Positions 15,501 to 23,939 are shown, numbered from the stretch's first letter. The stretch: 64,000 bases of DNA from Pseudonocardia xinjiangensis (GCF_012911925.1 NZ_JAAXKY010000011.1:21902-85901), one strand, 5' to 3'. Notes: generated by a model from the sequence alone, not told the origin. Numbers and translations are program-made.

Positions 15501-15865
15501 CACATGGCTCTGCGAACGGGCCCGTCAGCGGCGGTACCGGTGCCGGCGTCGTTCGCCGCGCCCTGTTCCGCGGCGGCCTTGGTGGCGTCGAGCGACCCCT
15601 GGAACAGCTCCTGCAGCAGCTGGATCACTTCCTGCGCGGGGCCGGTGGCGTCCACGGAGTAGTAGCGGAAGCGGCCGGTGCGGCGCTCGGTGATGAGGCC
15701 TGCGGTGCGCAGCACGCGGAGGTGGCTGGACACGGCGGTGCGTCCCACCCGGTTGATGTGCTCGGACAGCTCGCCCGCGCTGCACTCGTCGCGCTGGGCC
15801 AAGAGCGTCAGGATCTCGCGGCGAACCGGATCCGCGAGGGCGTCGAACGCCGCGTCAGCACCCAT
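15500..15865 (-). CDS. ArsR family transcriptional regulator
   Basis: A 121-residue winged-helix regulator of the ArsR family. It has the usual DALADPVRREILTLLAQRDE helix at the N-terminus, the recognition region VGRTAVSSHLRVLRTAGLI (about 42-60) and the beta-hairpin RRTGRFRYYSV. Metal-binding cysteine pairs of the ArsR/SmtB type are absent (one Cys only). It thus resembles the ArsR regulators paired with SRPBCC proteins and not metal sensors. The frame is open upstream, but ATG 15865 follows a G-rich tract by 8 nt and starts with the family N-terminus. It is coupled to the SRPBCC-AmiC-like gene by TGATG. Confidence 0.85.
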   Translation of the reverse strand: MGADAAFDALADPVRREILTLLAQRDECSAGELSEHINRVGRTAVSSHLRVLRTAGLITERRTGRFRYYSVDATGPAQEVIQLLQELFQGSLDATKAAAEQGAANDAGTGTAADGPVRRAM

Positions 15866-16020
15866 CTCGGTCGTCCCCCCTGGCCACTGCCGCACCCCCT
15901 GAGCGGTCCCCTGATCCGGTGCCGAGGAGCGAGCGTCCGTCGGCCCCGCGGGATGAGAGTAGCCCGATCGGGTCCCGGTGGCCTCCTCCGGCGGCGGCTG
16001 AGCCGGTCGTCGGTGGTCTC

Positions 16021-17349
16021 TCAGCGTTCGACGAGCTGGAACCGGCCGCCCTGGTCGTCGGTGCACTCGGCCGCCCTCCCGAACGGGCGCCGCTCGGGTC
16101 CGGCGCCGGTGCCGCCAGCGGCCCGGACGGCCTGCACCGCGGCGGCGAGATCCGGGACGGCGAACGACGGCACCACCACGGCGGGTTCGGACCGCCCGCC
16201 CCAGATCGACGTGCGGGGCCGCGGCTCACCCGCCGCCGTGCGGACGTTCCACCCGTTGGCGACGCGGGCGGGCACGAACCCCCAGCCGAGGACCGTGCCG
16301 TAGAAGGCCCTGGCCCGGCCGGCGTCGGGCACCCGGAGCACGAGATGGGCGATCGCGTCGTCCGACCCGGGCACGGGTCCGGGCGGCCCGCTCCGGAGCG
16401 CGAAGGGCACCCCCAGGTCGTCCACGCAGTCCGTGACGCGGCCGGGGGGCTGGTCGGCCGGTTCGCCCGCCGTGCCGCCCGCCGCGCGGACCACCGCGAC
16501 GGCGGCGTCCACGTCGGGCACGGCGAAGCAGAGCATGAGCGTGCTCCGGTCGTGGCCGCCGGACAGCCCCAGCCGGGCGCCCGCGCTCGTCACCCGGCGG
16601 TGCTGCGGCCCGGAGCCCGGCTCCACCGTCCAGCCGAGTACGGCGGCGTAGAAGCGTTCGGCGCGCTCGACGTCGGCCGTCCACAGCGAGGCGTGGACGA
16701 TGTCGCCGGTGCGCGGTCTCGCCGGTTCCCGCGACACCATCCACCGGTGCCCGAACGGGTCGAGCACGACGCCGCCGCGGCCGTAGGGCGAGTCGGTGAC
16801 AGGACGCTCCAGCACGCCACCGGCCGCGAGCGCACGATCGACCACCGCGTCGGGGTCGGTGACCTCGAGGCGCAGCGACTGGGTGGAACCACCGCGGGTC
16901 ACCGGGGCCAGCAGATCCAGCTCCGGGAACTCGTCGGCCATCATCAGCACGCTGTCGCCGAGCACGACCTCGACGTGGCCGATGCGGCCGTCCGGCATCA
17001 GGACCGGCTCGCCGCGGCGCGCCGCCCCGAACGCGCCGATGTAGAACTCCACGGCGGCGCGCGCATCCGACACCGCGAGGTAGGGGGTGACGGTGTGCAG
17101 CGGCAGGACCGCGGCGGCCGTCGCGGTGCCGGTCGTGGCGTCGGTCGTGGCGTCGCCGACGGTGGTGTCGGTGGTGGAGGCAGGCTCGGGGGTGGTCGGC
17201 TCGGCGATGGTCGCCCCGGTGGCGGTCACGGTGTCGTCCGGCCGGTCCAGCACCGCGCGCTCTACGCGGACGCGCAGGCCGTCGGCGAACTCCGGGTCGG
17301 GGGTGGCCGGGGCGTCGGGGATGCGGAGGGCGTCGAAGGCGTCGGTCAT
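16021..17349 (-). CDS. triple VOC (glyoxalase-fold) protein coupled to an ECF sigma factor
   Basis: A 442-residue protein. An N-terminal leader (about 1-45, FDALRIPDAPATPDPEFADGLRVRVERAVL) is typical of proteins encoded beside ECF sigma factors, followed by a Thr/Ala-rich linker (about 45-78). Three vicinal-oxygen-chelate modules come next, at about 82-200, 210-320 and 325-440. The first has DARAAVEFYIGAFGA and a YGRGGVVLDPFGHRW end, and the others ERAERFYAAVLGW and GRARAFYGTVLGW. ATG 17349 overlaps the sigma-factor stop (ATGA). The metal ligands are not all evident in modules two and three, and the substrate is unknown. It may modify or sense the signal to which the sigma factor responds. 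Confidence 0.82.
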   Translation of the reverse strand: MTDAFDALRIPDAPATPDPEFADGLRVRVERAVLDRPDDTVTATGATIAEPTTPEPASTTDTTVGDATTDATTGTATAAAVLPLHTVTPYLAVSDARAAVEFYIGAFGAARRGEPVLMPDGRIGHVEVVLGDSVLMMADEFPELDLLAPVTRGGSTQSLRLEVTDPDAVVDRALAAGGVLERPVTDSPYGRGGVVLDPFGHRWMVSREPARPRTGDIVHASLWTADVERAERFYAAVLGWTVEPGSGPQHRRVTSAGARLGLSGGHDRSTLMLCFAVPDVDAAVAVVRAAGGTAGEPADQPPGRVTDCVDDLGVPFALRSGPPGPVPGSDDAIAHLVLRVPDAGRARAFYGTVLGWGFVPARVANGWNVRTAAGEPRPRTSIWGGRSEPAVVVPSFAVPDLAAAVQAVRAAGGTGAGPERRPFGRAAECTDDQGGRFQLVER

Positions 17350-17879
17350 CGCGGGCCGCCCTCCCCGCGGATGGAGTAGCTGCGGCGGAACGCCGTCCGG
17401 GCCCTGACGAGCAGTGCCTCGGTGGCGTGCACGCTGCGTCCCAGCACCTGTGCGACCTCCGGCACCGGCAGCCCGTCGAGGTAGCGCAGGGTCAGCACGG
17501 CTCGATGGGTGCCGGACTGCGCGTCCAGCACCTCGTGCGCGAGCATCGCGTCGAGCCGTTCGTCCCACGGGTCGTCCACCGGCGTCGGTCCGCCGTCGAC
17601 GGACCGCAGGTTCCGTTGCTCGCGTTCGGCCGCGCGCCAGTGGTCCGCGAGCTTGTGCCGGGCGATGCCCACGAGCCATGCCGTGCTGGGCGTGGGGGGC
17701 CGGTCGCCGAGGCAGGCGGCGACGGCGCTCAGGAACGTCTCGGCCGTCAGGTCCTCGGCGAGGGCCTGCCAGCCGCAGCGGGCGAGCAGATACCCGTAGA
17801 CCTCGGGGAGCGCCTCGTCGTACAGATCGAGCAGCGCGGAACCGGCGTCCGGCCGGGTCCTCCCGCTGCTCTCCTGCAC
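17346..17879 (-). CDS. ECF-type RNA polymerase sigma factor
   Basis: A 177-residue sigma-70 family protein of the extracytoplasmic-function type. Region 2 covers about 18-85 (YDEALPEVYGYLLARCGWQALAEDLTAETFLSA, then WLVGIARHKLADHWR). Region 4 covers about 120-170 (VLTLRYLDGLPVPEVAQVLGRSVHATEALLVRARTAFR). There is no anti-sigma gene; instead the stop overlaps a triple-VOC gene, a partnership known for some actinobacterial ECF groups. GTG 17879 is the first start in frame and its ribosome-binding site is poor, so a start a little downstream cannot be excluded. Confidence 0.88.
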   Translation of the reverse strand: MQESSGRTRPDAGSALLDLYDEALPEVYGYLLARCGWQALAEDLTAETFLSAVAACLGDRPPTPSTAWLVGIARHKLADHWRAAEREQRNLRSVDGGPTPVDDPWDERLDAMLAHEVLDAQSGTHRAVLTLRYLDGLPVPEVAQVLGRSVHATEALLVRARTAFRRSYSIRGEGGPR

Positions 17880-17945
17880 ACCTCATACATCGGCCGAAGC
17901 GCCGGTTCTCCGACGGCGTTTCACCCCATCGGAGCAGCTAGAAGA

Positions 17946-17980
17946 GGCGACTCGCGTGCGCAGAACGGGCGACTCGCGGG
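17946..17980. repeat. two intergenic GGCGACTCGCG units
   Basis: GGCGACTCGCG at 17946-17956 and GGGCGACTCGCGGG at 17967-17980 (about 21-22-bp period) directly abut the stop codon of the hydrolase gene (17981). Confidence 0.8.
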
Positions 17981-19042
17981 TCAGACGGACGTGAGGAACT
18001 CGGCGAACACCGCCAGCCACTTCTCCCGGGAGTCGAGGTGGGGGCCGTGCCCCGCGCCGTCGAAGATCTCGGTCCGCACCACCCCGCCTGCGTCCGCGTA
18101 GCGCTCCAGCACCTCCTGGATCTGGGTCACCATCGGCTGCGGGGGGAACACGTCCGGCCCGGGCCATCCCGGGACGGCCCCCGACGCGCCGAGGGTGCCC
18201 AGCTCCAGCGGCGATCCGTCGGCCACCACGAGGTCGGCGCTGCCGTGCGTCCACAGGACGGGCGGTTTGGGGTCGAGGTCGACGAGGCCCGTCCAGTCGC
18301 AGTACTTCGGCGACAGGGCGTTGATGAGACCGGACGTGCCCGGCGCCATGCCCGGCCAGTTCGGCGAGGCGGTGGAGTCGCCCGGGTAGTTGGCGTCCCC
18401 GGTGACGGTCTTCAGGATCTCCGCGACGAGCAGGTCCTCGCGTTCCGGCAGCTCCCGGTGGGTCGGGGCGAAGTAGAAGGTGTTCAGCACGTTGCGGATG
18501 GAGAAGGGGCTCTCGGCCGAGTCGTCGCCCGCGGCGATGCGCCGCACGATCTCCCGCTCGACGGTGCCGCCGCCGGACCCGGCGAAGTCGGGGAAGCACG
18601 GTGTGCCGTCGGCGCGGACACCCCCGTAGCCGTAGGGCGGCACGGGGTCGAGGAACGTCAGCGACGCGACCGGCCGGTCCATCGCGTACCGGGCGATCGC
18701 CGCGCCCGCCGTCGACCAGCCCACGAGATGCGGGGGCCGGTCGATCCGCAGGGCCCGGGTGAGCGCGGCGAGGTCGTCCGCCCAGTCGCCGAGGCCACGG
18801 GTGGCGTCCACCGGAGCGGGTTCGGAGTCGCCGAAGCCGCGCATGTCCGGGGCGATGACGCGGTACTGCGGCAGCTCCGGCATCAGGTGCTCGAAGAAAC
18901 GGCCGGTGGAGAGGTTGCCGTGCACCATGAGGATCGGCACGGCATCGGCCGGGCCCGACTCCAGGTAGTGCATCCGGATGCGGTCGGTGTCGACGCTCGC
19001 GGAACGGACGCCGGGGAGCAGCGGCACCGGGGACATGGTCAT
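17981..19042 (-). CDS. alpha/beta-fold hydrolase
   Basis: A 353-residue cytoplasmic alpha/beta hydrolase. The oxyanion-loop strand is LMVHGNLSTGRFFEHL (about 38-53), the nucleophile elbow is GWSTAG (Ser about 114), and the acid/histidine end is in LWTHGSADLVV and GAGHGPHLDSREKW. An unusually long lid region (about 150-260) includes NTFYFAP and SPNWPGMAPG segments. No signal peptide is present. Neither sequence nor neighbours identify the substrate. ATG 19042 has a second in-frame ATG two codons on. It lies divergently from the dehydrogenase gene. Confidence 0.85.
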   Translation of the reverse strand: MTMSPVPLLPGVRSASVDTDRIRMHYLESGPADAVPILMVHGNLSTGRFFEHLMPELPQYRVIAPDMRGFGDSEPAPVDATRGLGDWADDLAALTRALRIDRPPHLVGWSTAGAAIARYAMDRPVASLTFLDPVPPYGYGGVRADGTPCFPDFAGSGGGTVEREIVRRIAAGDDSAESPFSIRNVLNTFYFAPTHRELPEREDLLVAEILKTVTGDANYPGDSTASPNWPGMAPGTSGLINALSPKYCDWTGLVDLDPKPPVLWTHGSADLVVADGSPLELGTLGASGAVPGWPGPDVFPPQPMVTQIQEVLERYADAGGVVRTEIFDGAGHGPHLDSREKWLAVFAEFLTSV

Positions 19043-19172
19043 GACCGGATGCTCGTCGGTCCCGACCGCCCCGGCAAGGTCGGGAGCGGCCGGCGGGGAG
19101 GGCAGCCGGTCGTGTCAGGCTTGTGCCCACTGCCGTGGACGACCGCGGTGGTGCGAGAACGGGAGGTGGCAG

Positions 19173-20219
19173 GTGCAGGATCGGCTCCGGGTCGCGGTGG
19201 CGACACCCCTGAGCGAGGAGCTGTGCGGGCTGATCGAGCAGCGGGAACCGCGCATCGAGCTGGTGCGCGACCAGGAGCTGCTGCCGCCCGTCCGGTACCC
19301 GGCCGACCACTCCGGCGACCCGTCGTTCGTCCGCACCCCGGAGCAGCAGGAGCGCTTCGAGAAGATGCTGGCCGAGGCGGAGGCGCTCTACGGGATCCCG
19401 GACGACAAGCCCGCCGAGCTGCGCCGGGCCGTCGAGGCCAACCCCGGCCTGCGGTGGGTGCAGACGATGGCCGCCGGAGGCGGTGCCCACGTGAAGGCGG
19501 CCGGCCTCACCCAGGAGCAGCTCGACCGCGTCACGTTCACGACGTCGGCGGGGGTCCACGCGGCCCCGCTCACGGAGTTCGCTCTCCTCGGGTTGCTGGC
19601 CGGGGCGAAGAACCTGCCGAAGCTGCTCGCCGACAAGGCCTCACGCCGGTGGGACCGCTGGCCGATGGGTCAGCTGCGCGAGCAGACCGTGCTGGTTGTC
19701 GGGCTCGGCGGGATCGGCAGCGAGGTGGCCAGGGTGCTCGCGGCGCTTGGCGCCACGGTGATCGGCACGAGCAGGCGCGGCGAACCCGTCGACGGCGTCG
19801 ACGAGCTGGTGCACCCCGACGAGCTCGCCGCCGTCGTCCCGCGGGTCGACGCCGTCGTCGTCACCCTGCCCGGCACGGCGGCCACGGAGAAGCTGGTGAG
19901 CGCCGAGGTGCTCGCCGCCGTCCGGCCCGCTACCACGCTGGTCAACGTCGGGCGGGGCACGGTGATCGACGAGGAGGCGCTGGTCGAGGCACTGGGCGAC
20001 GGGCGCATCGGCTTCGCGGCGCTCGACGTGTTCGCCGCCGAGCCCCTCGACCCGGCGAGCCCGCTGTGGGACCTGCCGAACGTGCTGATCAGCCCGCACA
20101 CCGCCACTCTGACGCCGGCCGAGGACCGCCGCATCGCCGAGCTCTTCGCCGAGAACGCCGGCCGGCTGCTCGACGGGCGGCCGCTGCGCAACGTCGTCAA
20201 CACCGTCGAGTTCTACTAG
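19173..20219 (+). CDS. D-2-hydroxyacid dehydrogenase family protein
   Basis: A 348-residue NAD(P)-dependent dehydrogenase of the D-isomer 2-hydroxyacid family, which reduces 2-oxoacids or oxidises D-2-hydroxyacids. The dinucleotide motif is VLVVGLGGIGSEVARVL (about 174-190). The catalytic arginine (VNVGRGTVID), glutamate (FAAEPLDP) and histidine (ISPHTATLTP) regions are present in order. GTG 19173 has GGGAGG 6 nt upstream. The frame is open further upstream, but only as antisense of the divergent hydrolase. The N-terminal half is divergent, so the substrate is open. Confidence 0.87.
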   Translation: MQDRLRVAVATPLSEELCGLIEQREPRIELVRDQELLPPVRYPADHSGDPSFVRTPEQQERFEKMLAEAEALYGIPDDKPAELRRAVEANPGLRWVQTMAAGGGAHVKAAGLTQEQLDRVTFTTSAGVHAAPLTEFALLGLLAGAKNLPKLLADKASRRWDRWPMGQLREQTVLVVGLGGIGSEVARVLAALGATVIGTSRRGEPVDGVDELVHPDELAAVVPRVDAVVVTLPGTAATEKLVSAEVLAAVRPATTLVNVGRGTVIDEEALVEALGDGRIGFAALDVFAAEPLDPASPLWDLPNVLISPHTATLTPAEDRRIAELFAENAGRLLDGRPLRNVVNTVEFY

Positions 20220-20412
20220 CCGCTCCCGGGCCCGGCCGAGGGCCGCCGTGAGCATCCGGCCCCGGCCGCGTACCCCCTGTGCGTCGCTCTCGACCCTCTG
20301 ACCGGCGGTTTGTCCCCGTTGTCGGGCTCGGCCGGGAGCCCCGTGCGCGACGTGGCGCTGAACACCCCCGTGCAGTCGTCCTCCCGATTGAGGTTTGCGT
20401 GGTGATAGCGCA

Positions 20413-20428
20413 GAGTGACAAGTCACTC
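20413..20428. promoter_or_regulatory. palindrome upstream of secreted peptidase gene
   Basis: GAGTGAC-AA-GTCACTC is a perfect inverted repeat 48 bp before the peptidase start, placed as an operator would be. The 257-bp gap between 20219 and 20477 holds nothing else I recognise. Confidence 0.35.
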
Positions 20429-20476
20429 GTCTGAGGGGTCTTTCCGTTCGTTCTCGGGCGGAACTGGGGGGCATGC

Positions 20477-22066
20477 GTGCGCAGAATCGTGACGGTCATG
20501 GCGGCTGCCGGCCTCGTGCTGGTCGGCGCGGTCATTGCGCCCACTGCGCATCCCGGTCTCGCGGGCACGGCCATAGCGGTTCCTGCGGCGGAGGTCGCGC
20601 CCGTCGCCGATCCCGAGCCCGACTACACGCCTCCGCCCGTGGCGTGGGGTCCCTGCTCCGCGGCGCAGCTGCAGGCCGTCTCGGCGCAGTGCGGGTTCGT
20701 CGAGGTGCCGCTCGACTACTCGGCACCCCAGCAGGCGAAGATCAAGCTCGCGGTGTCGATGGTGAAGCACACCACCCCGCAGGCCCAGTACCAGGGCGTC
20801 ATGCTGGTCAACCCCGGCGGGCCGGGCGGCTCCGGGTTCGGGCTCTCCCTCCTCGGCTCCGCGGTGCCGGACAACGTCGGCGCGAGCTACGACTGGGTCG
20901 GGTTCGATCCGCGCGGTGTGGGGTCGAGCCAGCCGGCACTCAGCTGCGTCCCCGACTACGCCGGCTACAACCGCCCGGACTACGACCCGGACACCCCCGG
21001 CAGCGAGGCCGCGTGGCTGAAACGGGCCGAGTCCTACGCGAAGGCGTGTGGCGCGAAGAACGGCGATCTCCTCAACCACATCACCACCGTCGACTCCGCC
21101 GACGACATGGAGAGCATCCGGAAGGCGCTCGGCGCCGACCAGATCAACTACTACGGCTTCTCCTACGGCACCTATCTCGGCCAGGTGTACGCCACGCTGT
21201 TCCCGGACCGGGTGCGGCGGATGGTGCTCGACAGCGTGGTCGACGAGCGGAACGTCTGGTACCAGGCCAACCTCCAGCAGGACGTCGCGTTCGAGCGCAA
21301 CATCCAGATCTTCTTCGACTGGATCGCCAAGAACGACGGCGTCTACCGGCTGGGCAACAGCGGCGAGGACGTCGAGAAGCTCTTCTACAGCCAGAAGGAG
21401 AAGCTGCGCCAGAAGCCGGCCGGCGGGCTGATCGGCCCGTCCGAGCTGACCGACCTCTTCCTCGGCGCCGGCTACGACGTCCGCAACTGGGAGAACGTCG
21501 CGAGTGCCTTCTCCCAGTGGGTCAACGGCGGTGACGCCGCGGGGCTCAAGACCGTCTACAGCGGGTCGGCGTCGACGACCGACGACAACAACTACGCCGT
21601 CTACCTCGCCGTGCAGTGCACCGACACGCAGTGGCCCACCGACTGGAACCAGTGGCGCGAGGACAACGCGAAGGTCGCCGTGCAGGCGCCCTTCGAGACC
21701 TGGGCCAACGCCTGGTACAACGCGCCGTGCGCCTTCTGGCCCGCGAAGCCGGCCAAGCCGGTACAGGTCGACGGCAGCAAGGTGAAGAGCCTGTTGCTGA
21801 TCGACGAGACGCTCGACGGTGCCACGCCGTTCGAGGGCAGCCTCCAGGCCCGCCGGCTGTTCCCGAACTCCGCGCTGGTCGAGGGGGTGGGGGGCACCAC
21901 GCACGCGGCGTCGCTCTCGGGTGACCAGTGCGTGGACGGCCACGTCGCGGACTACCTCGGCAAGGGAACGCTGCCCAAGCGGGTGCCGGGAGACGGTTCC
22001 GACGCGCAGTGCGACCCGCTCCCGCAGCCGACCCCCACGGCGCTGGTGGCGGCGGGCCCGGCCTAG
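20477..22066 (+). CDS. secreted alpha/beta hydrolase, S33 tripeptidyl-aminopeptidase type
   Basis: A 529-residue exported hydrolase of the mycelium-associated tripeptidyl aminopeptidase (SlpD/SlpE, Tap) family. It begins with a basic n-region and a hydrophobic core ending in an alanine-rich cleavage region (about 30-38). The oxyanion region is VNPGGPGGSGF (about 112-122), the nucleophile elbow GFSYGTYLG (Ser about 235), the acid in LLIDETLDGATP, and the histidine in VGGTTHAAS. Cysteine pairs such as those in WGPCSAAQL and AQCGF fit an extracytoplasmic protein. The likely role is removal of short N-terminal peptides from exported or external proteins. IS debris begins right at its stop codon. 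Confidence 0.88.
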   Translation: MRRIVTVMAAAGLVLVGAVIAPTAHPGLAGTAIAVPAAEVAPVADPEPDYTPPPVAWGPCSAAQLQAVSAQCGFVEVPLDYSAPQQAKIKLAVSMVKHTTPQAQYQGVMLVNPGGPGGSGFGLSLLGSAVPDNVGASYDWVGFDPRGVGSSQPALSCVPDYAGYNRPDYDPDTPGSEAAWLKRAESYAKACGAKNGDLLNHITTVDSADDMESIRKALGADQINYYGFSYGTYLGQVYATLFPDRVRRMVLDSVVDERNVWYQANLQQDVAFERNIQIFFDWIAKNDGVYRLGNSGEDVEKLFYSQKEKLRQKPAGGLIGPSELTDLFLGAGYDVRNWENVASAFSQWVNGGDAAGLKTVYSGSASTTDDNNYAVYLAVQCTDTQWPTDWNQWREDNAKVAVQAPFETWANAWYNAPCAFWPAKPAKPVQVDGSKVKSLLLIDETLDGATPFEGSLQARRLFPNSALVEGVGGTTHAASLSGDQCVDGHVADYLGKGTLPKRVPGDGSDAQCDPLPQPTPTALVAAGPA

Positions 22067-22625
22067 GGCCTGTCTGAAGTCGTGATCATTGGAGGCTGCG
22101 CATCCAGATCACTGCTCCTCGCAAATGGAGGCCGGCGAGGTAGCTCTTGGGTGTTTTGATCCTCACAGTCGTAGCGGGTCGCGATGCCGCGCCGCGGCTT
22201 TCAGCTTGTTGATTAGGCGCTCGACAGTGTTGCGATCTTTGTGGAGCGCGGCGTCGTGGCTGACCGGGCGGCCTCCGGCACTCCCCTTCTCCTTGCGGTT
22301 GGCGACCTGGTCGGCCTTCTCCGGGATCACCGCCTTGATGTTCCGTCTGCGCAGGTAAGCGCGGTTGGCGCGGGAGGAGTACGCCTTGTCGCCGGCGACC
22401 GCGTCGGGTCGGGTGCGGGGGCGGCCGACCGGGCCTCGGACCTTGACCTGGGAACTCACAGACGATGAGTGGGAGTCGATCGAGCCGTTCCTGCCGATAG
22501 GCACGTCCGGCCCGTATCCGGAGCATCTGCGGGAGCAGTTCGAGGGCGTGATCTGGAAGTTCCGCTCGGGTGCCCGGTGGCGGGAGAGCCATCCCCGTCC
22601 TCTGTCAGCTGCCCAGTGTCACTGA
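22067..22625. mobile_element. rearranged IS5-family insertion sequence remnant
   Basis: Two transposase fragments face away from each other. The minus strand (about 22437 down to 22090) encodes the C-terminal DDE region (RTRPDAVAGDKAYSSRANR, RNTVERLINKLK) with a frame change before SYLAGLHLRGAVIW. The plus strand (about 22442-22610) encodes the N-terminal region (LTDDEWESIEPFLPIG, REQFEGVIWKFRSGARWRE). In an intact element both would be on one strand. The left boundary GGCCTGTCTGAA follows the peptidase stop immediately. The element is dead; an inversion, or two merged copies with deletion, explains the layout. Confidence 0.75.
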
Positions 22626-22681
22626 ATTCTTGGGCGTGTCACCGAGGTCTCAGCGGTGGAACCTCGGCTCGGGTCGCAAGC

Positions 22682-22819
22682 TCAGGTCAGGAGCAGGCCG
22701 ACGCCGATCAGCAGGGCGGTACAGGCCAGGGCCGCGACGACCAGGACGGTGCGCTTGCTTCCACCGCGGAGGCGGAGCGCGAGGGCCAGCGGGCCGATCG
22801 GAGGAGTCTTGTTGTCCAT
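22682..22819 (-). CDS. 45-residue single-pass membrane protein
   Basis: A 45-codon frame from ATG 22819 with GGGAGA 5 nt upstream. The first half is polar (PPIGPLALALRLRGGSKR) and the second half is one hydrophobic span (about 24-44, VLVVAALACTALLIGVGLLL). It is the last gene of a leftward unit after an ECF sigma factor and a four-span membrane protein. It could tune that pair, but no homologous family is recognised. It is too short for routine gene finders, yet the ribosome-binding site and membrane span make it credible. Confidence 0.55.
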   Translation of the reverse strand: MDNKTPPIGPLALALRLRGGSKRTVLVVAALACTALLIGVGLLLT

Positions 22820-22866
22820 GTCTGTCTCCCTGATGATCTGGGTGATCTTTAGATGAAATCGGCTGT

Positions 22867-23364
22867 TCAGGGGGCGTCTTGTCGCAGGGCATCCCGCAGT
22901 CGCAGTAGTTCGCGTCGGCGGCGCCGCGCCCGTGCCAGGGTGAGCATCGCGGCGGCGGTGAAGACGACTCCGCCCGCGGCGGTGGCCACCAGGTCGGTGG
23001 TACTGCCGCGGACTGCAGCCAGCGCCACCCCGGCCAGGGCGGTCACCACGGTCGCCGCCAGTGCGATCCGGGCAGACAGCACCCGGTCCCGGGCGAACAG
23101 CGGCCGACGCCTGCTCAGCACCCAGCCGGCGAAGACGGCCCAGGCCAGCCCGATGGCGATCAGTCCGGCGTAGACGGCCTGGGTACGCGTCGGCAGAGCA
23201 TTCGGCTCGGTGGCCCACAGCACCGCGATCATGGCCGCGCCGCATCCCCCGGCCAGGCCCACTGCCACGTGGCGCAGCCTGGACCGCAGTGACACCTCTG
23301 TGGCCAGCGTGCGCTCCAGTTGCTCGGGCACATCCCGCTGCGCTGCGCGGCTCTGCTCGCTCAT
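22867..23364 (-). CDS. membrane protein coupled to ECF sigma factor (possible anti-sigma role)
   Basis: A 165-residue protein with a charged N-terminus (about 1-32) and four hydrophobic spans (about 33-50, 64-83, 96-115 and 122-143), then an Arg-rich cytoplasmic tail (ARARRRRRELLRLRDAL). ATG 23364 overlaps the sigma-factor stop (ATGA), which implies matched production. The context suggests a membrane partner or anti-sigma factor, but no zinc-anti-sigma HxxxCxxC motif is visible, so this remains an inference. Confidence 0.7.
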   Translation of the reverse strand: MSEQSRAAQRDVPEQLERTLATEVSLRSRLRHVAVGLAGGCGAAMIAVLWATEPNALPTRTQAVYAGLIAIGLAWAVFAGWVLSRRRPLFARDRVLSARIALAATVVTALAGVALAAVRGSTTDLVATAAGGVVFTAAAMLTLARARRRRRELLRLRDALRQDAP

Positions 23365-23939
23365 GCCTCGTATCCCTTCTCGGCAAGGAGGTTGCGCAGC
23401 ATGCGCCGGGCGCGGTGCAGCCTGCTCTTGACCGTGCCGGCCGGTACGCCAAGCACCTCCGCGCAGGAAGCCAGTGGCAGGTCCTCCAGGTGGAGGAGGA
23501 TCAGCACCTTGCGCTCCAAGGGCGGCAGAGCAGCAAGACCTGCCTCGATCTGCATCGTGGTGAGCACGCCGCTGAGCTCGTCGTCGGCGACGACAGTCGT
23601 GGCTTCCTCCATGGCCGTCTCCGGAGCCTTGTACGTTTGCCGCAGATGGTCAGTGACTGTGCGCCGGGCGATGGTGAACAGCCAGGGGGCGAACCGCTCC
23701 GGCTGCCGCAGCCGCGGCAGGCCGCGCACCACAGCGACCCACGCCTCCTGAGCAAGATCGTCCGCGAGGTGCGGAGAGCCGACCATGCCTCGGACATAGC
23801 GCCACAGCACGGGGTGCCACATGGCCACCAGTTCGCGGAACGCCTCCCGCTCCCCAAGCTGGCAGCGCACCACCAGCAACCCGTCGTTGCCCACCACACC
23901 TCCCTGCTCTGCACCATCCGTCACACAGGCAGTCGGCAT
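23361..23939 (-). CDS. ECF-type RNA polymerase sigma factor
   Basis: A sigma-70 ECF protein of 192 residues from ATG 23939, or 177 from GTG 23894, which sits 4 nt after GGGAGG and fits family N-termini better. Region 2 spans REAFRELVAMWHPVLWRYVRG through LADDLAQEAWVAVVRGL and FAPWLFTIARRTVTDHLR. Region 4 includes LERKVLILLHLEDLPLASCAEVLGVPAGTVKSRLHRARRML. The coupled downstream membrane protein suggests response to an envelope signal. A TGAACC sequence just upstream of 23939 resembles an ECF -35 element and may indicate autoregulation. Confidence 0.88.
   Translation of the reverse strand: MPTACVTDGAEQGGVVGNDGLLVVRCQLGEREAFRELVAMWHPVLWRYVRGMVGSPHLADDLAQEAWVAVVRGLPRLRQPERFAPWLFTIARRTVTDHLRQTYKAPETAMEEATTVVADDELSGVLTTMQIEAGLAALPPLERKVLILLHLEDLPLASCAEVLGVPAGTVKSRLHRARRMLRNLLAEKGYEA

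Noticed and set aside
13830..15662. Long plus-strand open frame opposite the SRPBCC-AmiC-like gene
   Set aside because: Composition is that of an antisense shadow (His/Arg/Gln/Asp-rich, no domain). The minus-strand protein has clear families.
16021..17886. 621-codon frame read as one protein including the sigma-factor region
   Set aside because: The sigma factor is in another frame over 17346-17879, and the VOC protein begins at ATG 17349 with an ATGA overlap.
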